Positions 49,603-62,700 are shown, numbered from the stretch's first letter. The stretch is 64,000 nucleotides of DNA from Lojkania enalia (GCA_010094045.1 ML986596.1:339276-403275); one strand, 5' to 3'. Translations and numbers: made by a program. The notes: generated from the sequence alone by a model not told the origin.

Positions 49603-51638
49603 TCTTGTTACTTGTAGCGAACCTCTTTTTGCTAATGGGGTGGATATGCGCACAGTAGAGCCGGCGACGCAAGCAAAACGAGTCGTTCGACGGCCACGCC
49701 AGTGAGTGAACAAAGGGAATGGTATTGCGATACCGACACCGGTGCGGATGACCGCGGGCGATAGTATTCAGCGTTTCAATGAAGGCTTTTCGGAGTCTTC
49801 GAGTAGTTGATGTGTTTGTATTAGTCTGGCGTTTTGGATCTCTAAGTGCCTTTTTGGGAGCGTGGGTAAGGGATATCAATGGCCTTGCTTCGAGGTTTTC
49901 TGATGACTTTTATTTTCGAAGCGAACGGGTTTTAGCGCTGAGAGATGGTGGGAATTAGAATTCGGGTAGGTTGCATTGATGGTAGTTCGTTGAATGCTAG
50001 TGGTGAGGAAGAAAAATCGAAGCATATCATATCAAGTCACAAGAAATCTTTCCCACTTTTCTGCTTCCGTGACATGTTTTGCTCGTTCGTGGTAGTGGTA
50101 GCTGTCTTGTCTTGTAGATCGGCTTACGGAGAATTGCACTGTAATATGGCCGCGAAAGGTCTTCCATAGTCCCGTGAGTATAGGAGCATAATATGGATGT
50201 TAGGTCTGGGAAATCTTGTGTCGGGTTGTTTGTTGGTATGGTTGTGAAGATGCCGTGGTTGGCGTGTTTCGTGTATTTTTGGCGGCTTGGGGACGATGGG
50301 TATGATGGTGACACAGGCGGTCAGCAGCATGGGATGTTGTGGCGGCGTCTATCGTTCAAGACATGTTTTTGGTAATTGCTGGACCTGGTTATCGACAATG
50401 CCAGTCATCTGCAATAGTAAAGAAAGTATATATTACACCTTGCAGTGTAGAAGAAAAGTTTTTTCCCAAAACAAAAAAAAAAAAAAAAACGAAGAGACAG
50501 AAAAGAAAGGAAAAGGCTTGGGTTGCGGAAGGGAATAATTCGCAAAATTCAACGGTTTAGTCATGACACAGTGTAGGTGGATATGTATCTTGCCTGTGTC
50601 ACGACCGACAGTTATAATTAAACCAAAAGCCTAGTCTATGTATCCTGTTAAATTAGTGTTATAGTAGTGGTGGTTGGTGTACTGGCCCAGCATTTATCGT
50701 CGAAGTGCTAGATTCCATGTTCTAGCGATGACTAGAAGGCTAGTCCTAACTGCAGCACAAGTGAGATGTACAAACACTGTACCTTTTACTCGGTGTTGTC
50801 CTTTCATACTCGTTATTATATAATTCCTTCTTCTTCTGCAACCCTTACTTCACACAAATAATTTCAATAGATCGTACGTGTAACGTTCTTGAGCACTCTT
50901 AATATCTACCCATTTCACAGTCCGCGACTACGGCAATTATGATCTTCGATCATAGTATTACCGTGCAGGATATTACCGAGAGAATTGTATGTGTAGTGAG
51001 GAATGGAAATGTGGTTATTTGCGTCTGTGTGTTTACAATAGTAGTAATTTAGACTATGCAGCCCCAATCGACGGTGATCAAAATGCTGTGAATGGTGTAT
51101 TCCATGATAATTTCATGAATGCGGCAGGTTTTATTCATGTTTTTTTAGCATTTGAATAGGTCACTGTCTGTCGTTGGGGTATGGGCGGGTTCGTTGTTAG
51201 AGTAATGTTAGGTTTGTGCGATTATCGCGGAGACAACTATGTTTGGTACATTGTTGGTGGGCATGCTTCTGGTTTATATGCCTGCAGCGGACTAGACTAG
51301 CTAGCCTCGATAATTCCTCTGAGTTTGAAGATTGGTGGATAGTTTTGTGGTAGAATGGGTGCATTTCCTCGTAATGCTGAAGAATGAGAGTGTGATCATC
51401 GGATTTGTAAGGGTTAAAGGAAACCTATTCAATCATTATCGGCCATTCGACGTGTATAAACAAGTTCTAGATGTATGCCTATTTAGCGATCCAAATGTAG
51501 GAAACTTAAAGCAATAGTAACCTACTGATCTCCAGTGCTATCTCCTGTACACTGAGAGAAATGCATAATCATTAATCAGGTGCCGAAACATATAGTGCCC
51601 AAGCCAATTCAGTCAGAACTTCGCACGAGTTCCATGCT
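49603..51638. other. Intergenic: RAE1 3' flank and gene-poor DNA
   Basis: No supported gene. A 17-base A run at 50473-50489 is followed by an A/G-rich stretch. After about 50.6 kb the sequence becomes AT-rich with stops in all frames. Confidence 0.5.
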
Positions 51639-53776
51639 CTATAACTCTTTTGTGTCCGAAATCCCGCCCTTCGTTCTTAATATGTACTCTTCGAACACCC
51701 TCCACGTTTCCAGGGCAACTTTGAAATGCTCTTTCCAATCGAGGCTAATTGTTCCATGATCGCTGCTCAAAGAATTCTCTGCAAGTGGAAGCACAACATG
51801 ACAGTTGTTTCGTATTTCTCGACCATTGCATACCTTCATCAAATTATTCTCGATATAATCTAATGTCTTCTGCATAATGTCCTAATTTCCTATCTTGAAG
51901 CTAATATTGCGCTTTTTGTTGCTTGTTTTCTTCAGGTTTGCAAGGCTATTGCGTCAAATCTCTCTTTGCAGATGGGCAGGTAGTAGATGGAAAACGTGAA
52001 CGCGCAACTTCACTGCTTCGTCTATGTAGCCGGTGCGATTGGATGTCAGAAAAATGACGCTTTGGCAATATTTGAGTCCACGAAGGAAAACTCAACAAAG
52101 TTAGTATTTCTCGATAGGGGTATGTGATTTGGTAGCCTGGTTGAACATATTTTGTCCTACGTTATCTAGTATTTGCCTCTCTCTACAAGGACAGCATCGA
52201 CCTCATCGAACAATATTTGACAGTTCTAACGCTCTGCTTTGCGAAATAGGAAGCGTAGAGTGTATTCGATTTGCTGAGGCTCTGGCCCTAAGGTCCCATA
52301 TAATAATGATAGGAGGAGTATCTTGAGATGTTCACTCAAGCGTTCCATCGTTGAAGCCTTTCCAACCTTTGCCGGCAACCAAATCTTGGTTTGGCTTCGA
52401 ATGCACCATGCTGCTTATGTTGTGCATATTCCCTTTCCTGGTCGTATGGGTTTTGGCTAGGGCTTCGATCACTACACTGATCTGGGTTGTCAAAAATGAG
52501 CTCACTCCAGCCACCTGATCATTCAGGTATTATCTCCAGCTTGTCGGGGGTGATGCTGATAAAATCACTCCGGCTAAAACGAAAAGCACAAGCGCGATTT
52601 GGAGGAAGTATTTTATCTTCATCACTTATATCATGCATCACACGCCTAAGTTCGAATGTCGACCCTTCTAATCATCTTCGGAACCGAGTCATGAATCTAC
52701 TCTCCATTTTGTGCTACTGGGTTAGATACTCATCAATGTGCGTATCATCATAGATATTTTCTTGGTTGACTTTGCTCTTCTACATTCTGCTATCCTTTCT
52801 GGACTTAATATTTTCCTTATCTTTCCTTTCCTTTTTTTCTCGTATCTTTATTGGTCATGATTCGTTACGGCAAAGTTGATCCGATGGTTCTTCTTCTGGC
52901 ACATATAGCGATGGTACCCAGGATGATACCTCGCTTGCGGCATCTTGGAAGTCCACCATCACTTGTTCACGTATGAGCATGGAATGCTCGGCGTTATGGT
53001 ACTCGGTTCCTGTGGGTGATATCGTCAAAGTTAGGGCCCTATACTGCATGTCGCTATAGCTTTGTTTGGTGAGCTTGAGAGAATTTTCCTTTCTGTTGCT
53101 GAATGCGTCTCTTTGAGTCCAGTTTTTACACAGCCGTAATGGAGCCACTCTGAGAGTGGCGATATCTCTGTCGCCTTCAAAATGGCTGATTTCAACATTG
53201 CGGGGAGTGGACCCAAAACTAGAAAATCTGCCGCTGTAGTTGATCTTTCACAGAACAAACATGAATAACTTAGGTTATCTTCGCGTATCTAAATCATTTT
53301 CGTTCTAGGGACTAAGATGAGGTCAGCCATTCACAACACTAAAATTCGCCATGTAAATGGTTTGTCCATTCCAGTGTGGGCAATAAGATTCTTCTTCTCG
53401 CTTAGTCTAGATAGATCCTTTCCACTGTCTTTCAATCTAGGTAGATCTTCAGCGATATAGACATAATCGCCAGGTCGAAAAGATGCCAGAGATCAGGGAG
53501 ACTCATACGAGTAGGGGCGTCTGGGCCTTATGAAAAAAGTCTCAGCCTTTTAGCTATCGGTAAAACTGCCATTTGTTGAAGTAGGATAGAATTTTCATGT
53601 GTGAAAAATGCGTCTGGGACTTTTTCTGGCTTTTTGGGAACCCAAGGTGAGGATTCACTGAGCTTGGACGGAGGATTTTCGCTGCTCTGGCTTCCCGAGG
53701 CCTGAGGTTTCGACAAAGCGGTCAGGCGCTCTTCCAGGTATTTTCTCCTAGTTTCTATCTCGGCGTACGTCGCCAA
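51639..53776 (-). pseudogene. Decayed AAA+ ATPase, Walker A region missing
   Basis: Pieces of one protein appear in order on the minus strand in shifting frames. They are: an N-terminal piece at 53776-53528 (PSKLSESSPWVPKKPEKV); a middle piece ending near 52855 (REQVMVDFQDAASEV); the lead-in to the ATPase at 52514-52332 (AKTHTTRKGN, then DLVAGKGWKGF); then directly LGPEPQQIEYTLRFLFRKAER and a Walker B element QILFDEVDAVLVERG near 52220-52170; a sensor-1 block VIFLTSNRTGYIDEAVKLRVH at 52062-51954; and a C-terminal lid piece NGREIRNNCHVVLPLAE at 51875-51639. The order matches the large fungal AAA ATPases with a DUF7025-type N-terminal domain. The P-loop GxxGxGKT between DLVAGKG and LGPEPQQ is absent and stops follow Walker B and sensor 1. 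I conclude it is non-functional. Confidence 0.65.
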
Positions 53777-55483
53777 CCTTGGATAGGAAATCCTGTGTTG
53801 ATGGTTGCCTAGCCTTCGAACAAAAGCCTGAGCGCTCGTTCGTCTAAGACATCTAACTCACTTCTTCAAACCACTCAAAATGCAATGGGCAGAAGTTCTT
53901 GTCGAGACCCTTTTGTGCTATCTGTTCCTATAGACCCCGTTATTTCTCCGCTTGTAGACTTACATCCCTCGTCTCAGCTTTGGCGATTCTATTTCGAGAA
54001 GAGAGAAGCGGACTGTGAGCTGAGTGAAATGGCTCGTGATATTCGACTATCTCAATATGTTGACCCACAACCGACCATAATTTCACCACCAAAATCATGT
54101 CCCTCAATGTAGGCCTTGTACGCTAAGATTTCATACAGTCAGACTCAGAAATACTATATCGTCTCCGACTAGATCTACCGGGTCAAGATCTTGGGTCGGG
54201 CACCATACCACTAAAGCCCCTAGAACCGGGTCCGCTCCCAACGTGATTCCACACAGGAGTATTCATAATGCTCCATTAGGGCCACGTGTTTGCGCAAGAA
54301 CAAATCGATACTATCAATTGTCTGACGCGTAAAACGAGGGTTGAAGATGAGTCACAAGTTCAAGTAGTCCTTCTCTCAAGCAGGTTAGACATTACAAGCT
54401 AGGTAGATTTTCCTCAGATATGCACATGCTTTGTACGAGGAACCAGGTCAATCGGCTTCATATGACTAGTAATGCTGGATATCTTCTCGGCAACGTCACT
54501 CTCAGCCATTCTTTCGTTTGCTTGCGGAACTCCACACTAGAGCGAGATGAAGGGCCTTCTTCGATTCGGAACAGCGCTTGCCGCAAAGCTCTTTGTCATC
54601 CCCAATACGGACTTAGGCTTCATGACTGTCTTTGTCTTTGAAGCGCCATTTGACTCTGAATCTCTTACTTATATGTCGATTATTCAAGGTCTACTGCTTC
54701 AACGTCGTGATACAGAAATATTCTGCCTCATTTACAGCCAATTAAAGCACGACGGATCAAACTTGCGGCCAGACACAGTTGCTATACTTAGAGTTCGTTT
54801 TGAAGTAGCTGACGAGCGGCATGGAATCTATGCGAAACCTTTTGACGTTTCTTGTCACCTCTTCCGGACCCTGCCAGCTTCTCCACAATCTCTTCAAGCC
54901 AGATGATATGGTATTTGCTGCGCGCACAGGTAACCATCTACCTAGACTTGATGGGAGGCTAATTGAGGCGAGAGTTGCGCGAGTGTTTGGTAACCTCTCG
55001 CATCGCGATGCTTTTTTGTTCGGGCAAATAAGCCCAACTTAAAGCCATCTAGACAACTTCGCTTAGAGAATATGCCTTTATATGTATGATTATATTATTC
55101 TTACTTAAGATTTTTTTTAATATAACGGATACAATCGTACACTTATTTCCTGTCTTGATCGCGAATCGATAGGCAAGAGGATGAACAATAAGGGTTGGAA
55201 GGATCCGGCAAATAAGACAAAAGCTCGAACTTGGTATCACAACATCGCAAACCACTAAAATTAAACCATATAACACGAATCCGTCCAAGATCTTCATTTT
55301 CACAGACGACACTTCATAGATCTGACGTCTCAATCCAAACGCCCCTCTAAACCATTCCTAGGCTAGCGCAAGCACAAGCTTAGAACCCAAAACGCCCAGA
55401 CCACCTCTCCATCGCGACCCATCGGAAAATCCTCGAAATCGAATCCCATCCTCAACCTAGCTCTCCACATCCACCGCAGCACA
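53777..55483. other. Gene-poor flank with an unplaced frame
   Basis: The longest frame (plus, 54547-54906, 119 codons) contains ESLTYMSIIQGLLLQRRDTE, then RFEVADERHGIYAKPFD, and reads like real protein. Another frame at 54821-55042 (FKPDDMVFAARTGNHLPRL) might continue it after a frame shift. I do not recognise the family and see no clear start or splice sites, so I leave it unassigned. The last 400 bases are the promoter of the ribosomal protein gene. Confidence 0.4.
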
Positions 55484-56667
55484 ATGCCGTCCAAGCCGCC
55501 CCTCAATGGGGCCCTGATTCCCACATCCTTCCTCCTCCCATCCTCAACACGAATCTTCCTCGCCTCAGCACCCCAGATCGCGCCCAAATCGTCATCCTAC
55601 ACCTCGATTCGAACCATTAAATCCACCTTCACACCCCGACCCGACCGCTTCGCCTACTCTGTAACCCGCGCCCCGCTAGAATCTTCATCGACTGCAGCGC
55701 TCGCCCGCAAAGCCGCAACAACCCCGCTCCGCACCGGCGCCCTCGCCCTCAAGAAAGGCATGACCGCCCTGTACGACCCGGAATCCGGGAAGCGAATTCC
55801 CTGCACCGTCCTCCAGCTCGACCGCAATGAGGTCACCGCCCACAAGACCCGCGAGAAGAATGGGTACTATGCTGTGCAGGTTGGTGCCGGGGGTAAGGAG
55901 GCCCGCAACACGACGAGGCCGATGCTCGGGCATTTTGGCGTCGCGGGCGTTGCACCGAAGCGCTGGGTTTTCGAGTTCAAGGTTAAGGGGGAGGAGGGGT
56001 TGGGGGTGGGCGTTGGGGAGTGCATTGGTGCGGATTGGTTTAGTGAGGGCCAGTTTGTGGATGTGAGGGGCGTGGGTAAGGGGAAGGGGTTTGCGGGTGT
56101 AAGTTTTCCTTCCACACTTTCTACAATTCCTCATTGGTGAGGATTGGGGATGCAATTGATTCTCTAGGATCCGTGCTGATATGTATAGGGAATGAAACGC
56201 CATGGCTTCGGCGGCCAGCCCGCTTCTCATGGTCAATCACTCATGCACCGGGGCATGGGTTCCGCCGGCGGCTCGCAGGGCTCCGGTTCTAGAGTTCTAC
56301 CGGGCAAAAGAATGCCTGGGAACATGGGCAACGAGAATGTGACGGTCAAGAACCTAAAGGTTCTGAAGGTCGACGCTATGAATGGGATTGTGGTCGTCAA
56401 TGGTACGTTCTCCCCTCTAAGGTGGTAGTGGCGCGGGAGGAGGCAGTGATCGTAGTCAGTCGTAGACTCGTAGACTTAAGGCCAGAACCTAACAGACCAA
56501 CTAACTAACAAACCCATACAGGTTGCGTCCCCGGCCCCAAAAACCAAATCCTCAGAATTCAAGACGCTATCAAGAAGCCCTGGCCTGCAGGTCCCATGAC
56601 CCTATCCGACATCATCGTGCCCACACAACCTACACCCACACCCACGCCCGCTCAACCCACTGCATGA
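55484..56667 (+). CDS. MRPL9: Mitochondrial ribosomal protein uL3m (MRPL9/L3)
   Basis: Three exons (55484-56098, 56189-56402, 56522-56667) give 324 residues. The N-terminal 60 or so residues are Ser/Arg/Pro-rich with almost no acidic residues, a mitochondrial presequence. The L3 fold is clear: [55 protein letters not shown] and, across the first intron, GKGFAG joined to GMKRHGFGG, the L3 loop that reaches the peptidyl-transferase centre. [20 protein letters not shown] and [10 protein letters not shown] complete the signature. The protein assembles early into the large mitoribosomal subunit. The tail ([13 protein letters not shown]) is a short repeat beyond the usual L3 end. Confidence 0.95.
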
Positions 56668-57418
56668 AAGCGACATACCAACAATGTAAAAAAGAAAGAA
56701 AAGAAAGAGGGAAATGTATTATATTATAGTGGGTGAGGGTTGCTTGCATCGATATACGTACTGTGCTCTTAGAATATGGAGTTTTCATGGACAAGCCACC
56801 GCATGAAGAACAGGCACGAATAGCTGCAAGAACAAGAAAAGATGGAAGGAGGGGAATGTATTATATCATACCGAGCGAGTAAGAATGGGCTATCACCGGC
56901 GTTTCTAGACGACACGGATATTTGTACTCTCGGACGATGTAGTATATAACACATTTATCAAACAAATACTATTATTTTGCAACGCCCTATTCTCGTAGTC
57001 ACATCAAAACCCTGCATCTATCTACCCACATACAACAAACACTTCAAATTCTTTCCATCACTAACTCATTTCATCACGCACAATCAGAACAAACACATCA
57101 AAAACAACAATATCCTATATCCCATAAACCCTCCTATCCAACCCTCATATATCATACAAAAGATCCCATCCCTTATCATCATCTATGCTGATCCTATCCC
57201 TATACCTTCCCTATCCCATCCAACCCTTGTACAAAAAGAAAACGCCAAAAAATTCTCCATGATACCAAATATGCAAAAGTAAGCCAGGGTATCCGCCCGT
57301 AAATACAAGAAAAAAAAATTTGAAAAAACGAGAAAGCACGAGAAAAAGCGCCTTACGCGACGCCCAGAATTTCTCAACAACTAACAAGGATGTACTTTCA
57401 AGTAATGACAATTGGCCC
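56668..57418. other. Convergent 3' region
   Basis: 3' regions of uL3m (+) and the acetyltransferase fusion (-). AT-rich with C/A-rich stretches at 56.98-57.25 kb; no gene seen. Confidence 0.55.
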
Positions 57419-59722
57419 CTAGTCGTCATTCCAATGCACTGCCCGCACCTCCGCCGCCGGTCCCTTGACAATAACATCGCGCGGTACATCCTGCAAAAAA
57501 TAATTAGCTCCACGCACCCAACAACAGCATCAAAGCAAGTATGGAGGAAACGTACCCGAACAACTACAGACCCAGGATGAATAATCGCACCAGTCCCAAT
57601 CTTGACGCCCGCCGTGATAATTGTATTCGGCCCAATCCACACATTATCCCCGATGTTGACTTCGGCCGCGACAGACGTGCCGTGCGTGCCTTTGTAGCTC
57701 TTATGGTCGGTCGGGATCCTGAGCGTGTCGATGGTCACGTTGGCGCCGATGGTGCAGTTGCGTCCAATCGTGATCCTGCCCGAGTCCAGCAGCTTGCAGT
57801 TTGTGCCGATGGCGACGCGGTCGCCAATGTGGATGTTGTAGCCGTAGTCGCAGTTGAAGGGCGTGTCTACAAACACCTCGCTGCCCACCGAGCCGGCCAG
57901 TTGTTCGGGGTTGCGCGGGTGCCGTGTCCAGTTTGCCGAGAGAATGGCTCGGAAGTGTCGTTCCCGTTCTTCTTTGGCAATCTCGACTTGGAAGTTGCTT
58001 GTATTGTTGAAGCGGAAGCAGAGGCCTTTACAACGTTGCCGGTCTTCTGTTAGTGAAGCGGTGTATGGCATAAATAGCTCCCCGCTCAACATTTTGTCTT
58101 TCTCGCTTCTTTGGGGCTTGGGCGGCGGCGGAGGAGCATAATGCCCAGGAGGTGGCCCAGGAGGACCTGTTGACACGGCCGGATGCACTTGAGGCGGCTG
58201 ATGGTGCTGAGGTTGATGATGGCCTTGAGCTTCAGCTGGCACTGCCGGAGAAGTATTTATGACATGGCTCATTGTTGCCTGTGTATGATGATAAATTCGA
58301 GGAGTGTGTTGTCGCTGTGGAACAGCCCCCTGAGTTGGGAGCGGTATGTGTTGCTCGTTCGAAGTGGGCCTTGGGTGAGGTAACCCATTCGGCGGGGCAT
58401 ACTCTGACGGTGGATGATGCTCAGGCTGGTACGGGCGAGGATGCTCGCCCCAGCTCTGGCCCCATCCGTTTCTTGCACGGTCGTGTTCCTCAACAACAAT
58501 AGGTTGCGCACGACCGCCGTCGGTTGAAGGATGCGCAGCCCGATCTGGATACCCCTCTCGAGTGGCGCCATGACTAGTTTAATAATTAGTCAAAAATAGC
58601 AAAGTTGGGCAATATACCTACCTGTGATAGAGCTGAGCAGGATCAACAGAGAATCTGCCATCCTTAGCTTGTAGGGGAGGATGTGGCTTGGATATGCCAT
58701 TCTTTGGCCATGGAATTTTGTTGGCATATCCCTCACATATGAAACCACCACGTAGGCAGTTATTGCCTTCAATCGAGATGTTAGTTTGGCGTTACCGTTG
58801 CGAAAGAAAACTTAATGTGCATACATTCTGGCTTGGCTTCGTCACATTTCTTCTTCCGCCTTCGACAAGTTCCGCAGCCAGTCTTCGTCCGGTTCGCAAA
58901 TTGCTTTAGTCATTAGCGTAGTTTGCTGATGGGTGAAAGATTACTCACCCTTTTCCTCTTCTTGGCCGACTCGACTTGGACACCAGCACGAGTGATTTCG
59001 ATCGTACTTGATCGTTCAGTTGGAGTTTGAGAATCGACCGGACCGTTTACTTGAGTGCCAGAAGGAGATGTCTGGTTAGTTCCATCTTGCCCATTGTCCA
59101 TACCGCGAGGATCTCTATACTCAGGAGATGGATAATTGTTATGTCCAGCCTCGTGAGACTCCCTCGGTGGCCAATTTCTTTCATGCTCCGGTCTATCGAT
59201 GGGGGGAAGGCGCTGTTGAGTATCCATGGGCGCACTCTGGGCTTGACTAAGCGTGTTAGGAGAGTCGTCTCTGGCAACGGGCGCGTAGGCGTCGAGCCGC
59301 CTCCTGTGGTGTGCAATGGCGCTATCTGGCGAATGAACGGCACGGCCGTCTTCGATAGAGCCAGATCTCTTTCTTTTTGGGCTCGATGGTGATCCGTCTG
59401 ACCCGTGGAGGGGCGGAGAGACTGAGGAGTGGTGGCCGTTCTGGAGCCCGTTCTCCAGGACTCTTGGTGCTGGGGTCCAGTCGTCTCTCCCAGGTTGCTG
59501 ACCTCTTGGGTCGCGGTTGAGTTCAGTGTTGTTTCGAGATAGGGGTCTTACGTGTAGTGGTTCAGTGGTCATGCCGTTGATACCATTCGTCCGGGGAAGC
59601 GATGGCGGGGAAGTCCTTCCATTAACAGCTGTGAATGCCGATACGATGGGCTCCGTGGCTTTCTCCTTGAGCATGAAGCCAACGTTGTTGTTGATCAATT
59701 GCGTCTGAACCACTGACGGCAT
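57419..59722 (-). CDS. Fusion: Zn2Cys6 DNA-binding domain plus hexapeptide O-acetyltransferase
   Basis: Five exons (59722-58949, 58903-58825, 58766-58622, 58573-57556, 57490-57419) give 695 residues. Residues 1-255 are Pro/Ser/Asn-rich and probably disordered. A zinc cluster spans Cys268-Cys295 with exact spacing CX2CX6CX6CX2CX6C (CGTCRRRKKKC, DEAKPEC, NNC, LRGGFIC) and completes only after two introns are removed. A His/Pro/Gln-rich linker follows. From about 489 comes a maltose/galactoside acetyltransferase: the Mac domain (EKDKMLSGELFMPY, DRQRCKGLCFRFN), then left-handed hexapeptide repeats (YGYNIHIGDRVAIGTNC, IGRNCTIGANVTI, VNIGDNVWIGPNTII, IGTGAIIHPGSVVV) and a C-terminal VIVKGPAAEV. Such enzymes move acetyl from acetyl-CoA to a sugar hydroxyl. 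The combination suggests a DNA-associated enzyme or a regulator reusing the fold. Confidence 0.9.
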
Positions 59723-62700
59723 CGTAGGATTGCGATATCAGACACGGAAAGCGCCCGACAGGCGAACCGGGTCGAGCAGCGGTTGATAGTCGTCTCCTCG
59801 GTCTGGCCTACGCTTGCTCGTCTAGTCCGCAAAGCCAGAGTTATAATCAGAAAATGCTAGTGTTGGTCGCTTCACGTGAGCTTTGCAAGTAACGGCGCGG
59901 AAGCCGTCCTTTAGCACGCTGGTGGCCCGGCGATATATTGCGGATGGTGCACCGGTCACACACACACACAACGCAGAGGCGGCTTTCGCGCTTGCAGGCA
60001 CGGGCGAGGAGCTGGCTCTCGAAGATCCTTAGCTGGGCAGTCGAAGATGTCCAATACGCGTGCGGACGGCTCCCAAAGTCAGGCGTCCTCTCGAAGTGCT
60101 GGCCACACACAGGTATGCAATTGTGCTGCTGGCGGGATGTAGGACAGCCTCGTCGGGCGGTGGAATGATAGTGGTGATGGGGATGCGGGCGCCGGTGGTG
60201 GGTGATGTCGTCGGGAAGGGTGCCGGAGAGTCAGGTCGAGCAGGCCGGCCCCGTTGGACGGCGAGGGCGGCGTATAAAGAAGACCTGACGAAGAAGACGA
60301 CGACGCACGGGGAAGGAGGGGCGCAGGCGCAGCTGCCAGCGGACGAGCACTGGCGAGCACTGACGAGCACTTGGGCAAGATCGCGGCGGCGTCTGTTGGC
60401 TCGCAGTCTGCTCAGAAACGCAGTCGCAAGTCGGGGGGCCCTGGCGAACGTGGCTGATTGGCCGCTGATCCCTGGCGGCCAGGCGGCTACTGCCCACTAG
60501 CGTCAGATCGACCGCGCAGCGAACGTGCCGGACGCACCCCAATCGTGGCGCAAAAACGTGCGGGTTTTTACATAATCAGCCTCATCTCAGTCCTAGCCAC
60601 ACCATACCCGTTTTTTGGCCAAAAAACCGCCTTTTTGGCCAAAAGAGAGCTCCCAGAGCCCGCGAGGTGGGAGAAAGCACCAGAGACGGGCCGGGGTTGC
60701 GCGGGCCACTATGCATGGGTGGCGGTCCCAGCCCGACGGCAGGCGAGGGGGGTGATCGTTAGCGCTAACCCGCCGCAGAACGCCGGCCGTGCTGTTCACC
60801 AGCTCTCGCCAGCCTTCACCACATTTCGCCAGCATTCACACCGTCCGCTGCCCTTCTCTGCCGCTGATTGGGCCGCGCCCCCGTCTTCGCTGCGTGCGAG
60901 CCCGTCGTGAACTGTGCGCTGAGACAAGGGGGCCGGTGGTGCCTATTTTTGCTCAACCGCGCACCGCGCCTATCCTCCACTCTCTCCCCTACAGCGACCC
61001 CGTGCCCGCGCCCGCTCCCGCAGCATCAGCATTCCACCGCCGCCGGCCGGCCAGATGCTTAACACCACCTCTCCATGGCATTGCCATCGCATCCCATCGC
61101 GTCCTATCCCATCCTCGATCTCTCTCATGCGCCTCGACGCCCACTTACGCCCGGCGCGCCGCTGTTCCCCCTTCCGGCCAGCTACCCACCGCATGTACCT
61201 GCGTAGCGCCGCCCGTCTCGCGCGTCGGCGGCAACAGCTCTGATTAAGGAGCCAACCTGTCACACTTCGGCACTGCCTCCTGCTAACCGCCCGGAGCAGT
61301 CCTGCTGGCGCTGTTTCACGGCCTTCCTCAAATGAGAAGGCCTCCAGGGCCACCCGAGTGCGTTTCATTTAACAGGCCCGCGCCGCAAAACCTCCCTAGG
61401 CCCGTCGTGGCCGCCAGTCGGTCATCTGGCCTCAGGCGCTCGCTTCACTGTTCTACAGACCCATTGTGACTGGAGCGGCGTAGCGCACTGCTCACGCCCG
61501 CTGGCCCAGCTGGCCGCCTTGCTTGCACTGCTCTCCCGCATCCAGCCCAGACCGTGGCTTCCCGCTATTGCGTCGTCGATGCCGCGTCTATCGGATGATG
61601 GACACGGCTCGAGCATGTCTGGCTTGGACGTTTTCATATTATCGTGCTTGGGCTCCCTCCGCTATCTTTGCATTCCAAGTCCCTCCCCCCCCCCCCCATC
61701 CCCACCATACGCGCCCTCCCGTCCATAGACCAATGCCCATCCTCCTCGAGCAACCCTCGCCCAATACTGACTCCGACTCGTGCATGCACCAGACCCAGTG
61801 GTCGGCTAAACTGAGCAAGCAAGCAGTCTGGCAACTTAGCCGGGGGTTGCCGCTATGTAGCTATTTGATATTTGTTGATGACCGTTAAGTAGATCGTGAC
61901 CATGCGCTGGATTCCTGCAGGCGCCTGACGCCAGCCAATAATGCTCTTCAGCCCTCTTCGTCGTCATGCATGTGGGGGACGTGGCGGATCTTTGGCGCTT
62001 GGCTGCCGCTGAATCCGTGAAGGGTTCAGTGTTGGAGGATTCCCTCCGGATCTCACCACTTTGTCCAAACAATATTGTTGCATTCCTTGCTCAACCGCCT
62101 CGTGTCTGCTTGAATTCCTTGGGAACCGAGCCGTCCCGCCTGCAAAACATGAAATACGTATCTTTTGGTTGCGGCAGTTACGGTGCAGAATTCCTCGGCT
62201 AGACCTCCGCGATGCCGCCAACACGGATCAGAAGCAAGGAATCGACTTGGTATGGGTGAATTGCATACAGCAATCCGTATCCAAACTTGGAAGAACAGCA
62301 GTCTTCCACACCTTTCGTGCGGAACGGCATTAGTCGACAGGGAAAGAATCCTGCGCTTAGTTTCGCTGATTTCGCCTTAGCGACCCGGTGAAATCTGTTC
62401 TTTTGTTTTGGCTGGGCCTGAAGCGCGCTTAATTTTGAACGTCATCCGTCGGCGAACAGAGACAGGCCCGCCTGCTCCAGGAGCCTGGAACGGATCCCAG
62501 CGTGCTTCCTGAAGGCCGAAGCGTACCTTACCTGAGGCTTGGAGAACCTTAAGAGACCCCAACACTGTCGGGGTAGTGGCATGCCACTGTGCCGCAAGTA
62601 TTGCAGCTCTCGCCCGTTTTCGTCCAAGTAGATGGGGGATAGGAATAGGCCTCAGCATCTTCCGAAGTGTTGGTTCAGAACGTACGCTAACTGGTGAGCA

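Noticed and set aside
57541..58053. 170-codon plus-strand frame
   Set aside because: Antisense to the hexapeptide repeats of the acetyltransferase.
60060..60500. 146-codon plus-strand frame
   Set aside because: Arg/Ala-rich translation in GC-rich DNA overlapping other frames on both strands; no domain.
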